From NCBI RefSeq assembly GCF_002866825.1, contig NZ_PKUS01000010.1:1-64000 (forward strand): 64,000 nucleotides of DNA, read 5' to 3'. Below, one piece after another: positions 63,926-64,000 of this stretch. The notes below the pieces were generated by a model. The model saw nothing but the letters and a program-made list of their open reading frames with translations, did no database searches and had not been told where the DNA came from. How positions within the stretch are numbered: the first letter of the stretch is position 1; the number at the start of each line of letters is the position of its first letter. Origin of the DNA: Pseudohalioglobus lutimaris (GTDB lineage: Bacteria > Pseudomonadota > Gammaproteobacteria > Pseudomonadales > Halieaceae). A program made the translations under genes and the position numbers.

Positions 63926-64000
63926 ATGTACGTCTATGATGAGTACGACCAGAAGATTGTCGATGAGCGGGTAGCGCAGTACCGCGACCAGACCGCGCGC
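63926..64000 (+). CDS. cysI: Nitrite/sulfite reductase haemoprotein (CysI-type), 5' end only
   Basis: Only the first 25 codons lie in the window: MYVYDEYDQKIVDERVAQYR and onward. This start is characteristic of the pseudomonad-type sulfite reductase haemoprotein that makes sulfide for cysteine synthesis. AGGA lies about 10 nt before the ATG. The gene continues beyond the right end. The call rests on the N-terminal signature only. Confidence 0.72.
   Translation, partial: MYVYDEYDQKIVDERVAQYRDQTAR

Overview
The window looks like a chromosomal segment of a marine aerobic gammaproteobacterium, most likely of the OM60/NOR5 group (Halieaceae). This rests on the housekeeping block rnhA-dnaQ / yafS-like methyltransferase / gloB / mltD, the genes nhaB, nudC, sohB, nfuA and metH, a cis/trans fatty-acid isomerase, and many acyl-CoA genes. 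The genus is inference. No rRNA, tRNA, CRISPR array or phage was seen.

Layout. (1) 0-4.5 kb: aldehyde dehydrogenase, PQQ/haem c alcohol dehydrogenase and a Crp/Fnr regulator, together an alcohol-oxidation module. (2) 4.6-18.9 kb: a segment that is visibly AT-richer over much of its length, with an IS3-family transposase remnant at its left edge. It carries an OmpR/PmrA-type response regulator and histidine kinase, a frameshifted DUF5916 outer-membrane protein, a secreted protein of unknown function, a YejM/PbgA-like membrane transferase, a GT32 and a GT-C-like glycosyltransferase, a beta-propeller phytase, DgkA and an LTA-synthase-like phosphoglycerol transferase. (3) 19-36.3 kb: a catabolic cluster with a FAD-linked oxidase, an SDR, two formylglycine-type sulfatases, an MFS transporter, a luciferase-like monooxygenase, an NTF2-like protein, two acyl-CoA dehydrogenases, a carboxyltransferase, a CoA transferase, an ABC1 kinase and a YciI protein. 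It probably handles a sulfated lipid-like or ring substrate. (4) 36.6-51.6 kb: SulP transporter, cti, sohB, nudC, nhaB, dnaQ, rnhA, a methyltransferase, gloB, mltD, an rlmG-like gene, a secreted protein and a second luciferase-like oxidoreductase. (5) 51.6-64 kb: an AddA/AddB-like helicase-nuclease pair, DAHP synthase, nfuA, metH, a DUF2970 protein, an unlisted 40-residue membrane protein and the first 25 codons of a CysI-type sulfite reductase.

Main finding. Six promoter regions in the 4.6-18.9 kb segment carry a direct repeat of the form YTTCAG-N5-CTTAAG, or a close variant. This resembles the PmrA box (CTTAAG-N5-CTTAAG). In four of the six a TAnnnT hexamer lies exactly 10 nt after the second half-site, the usual geometry for OmpR-family activators. 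The boxes precede the regulator operon itself, the secreted protein, the YejM-like gene, the glycosyltransferase pair, the phytase and the LTA-synthase-like gene. Only dgkA lacks a visible box. I infer a compact, self-regulated envelope-modification system in which two alkaline-phosphatase-superfamily transferases, glycosyltransferases and DAG recycling by DgkA act together.
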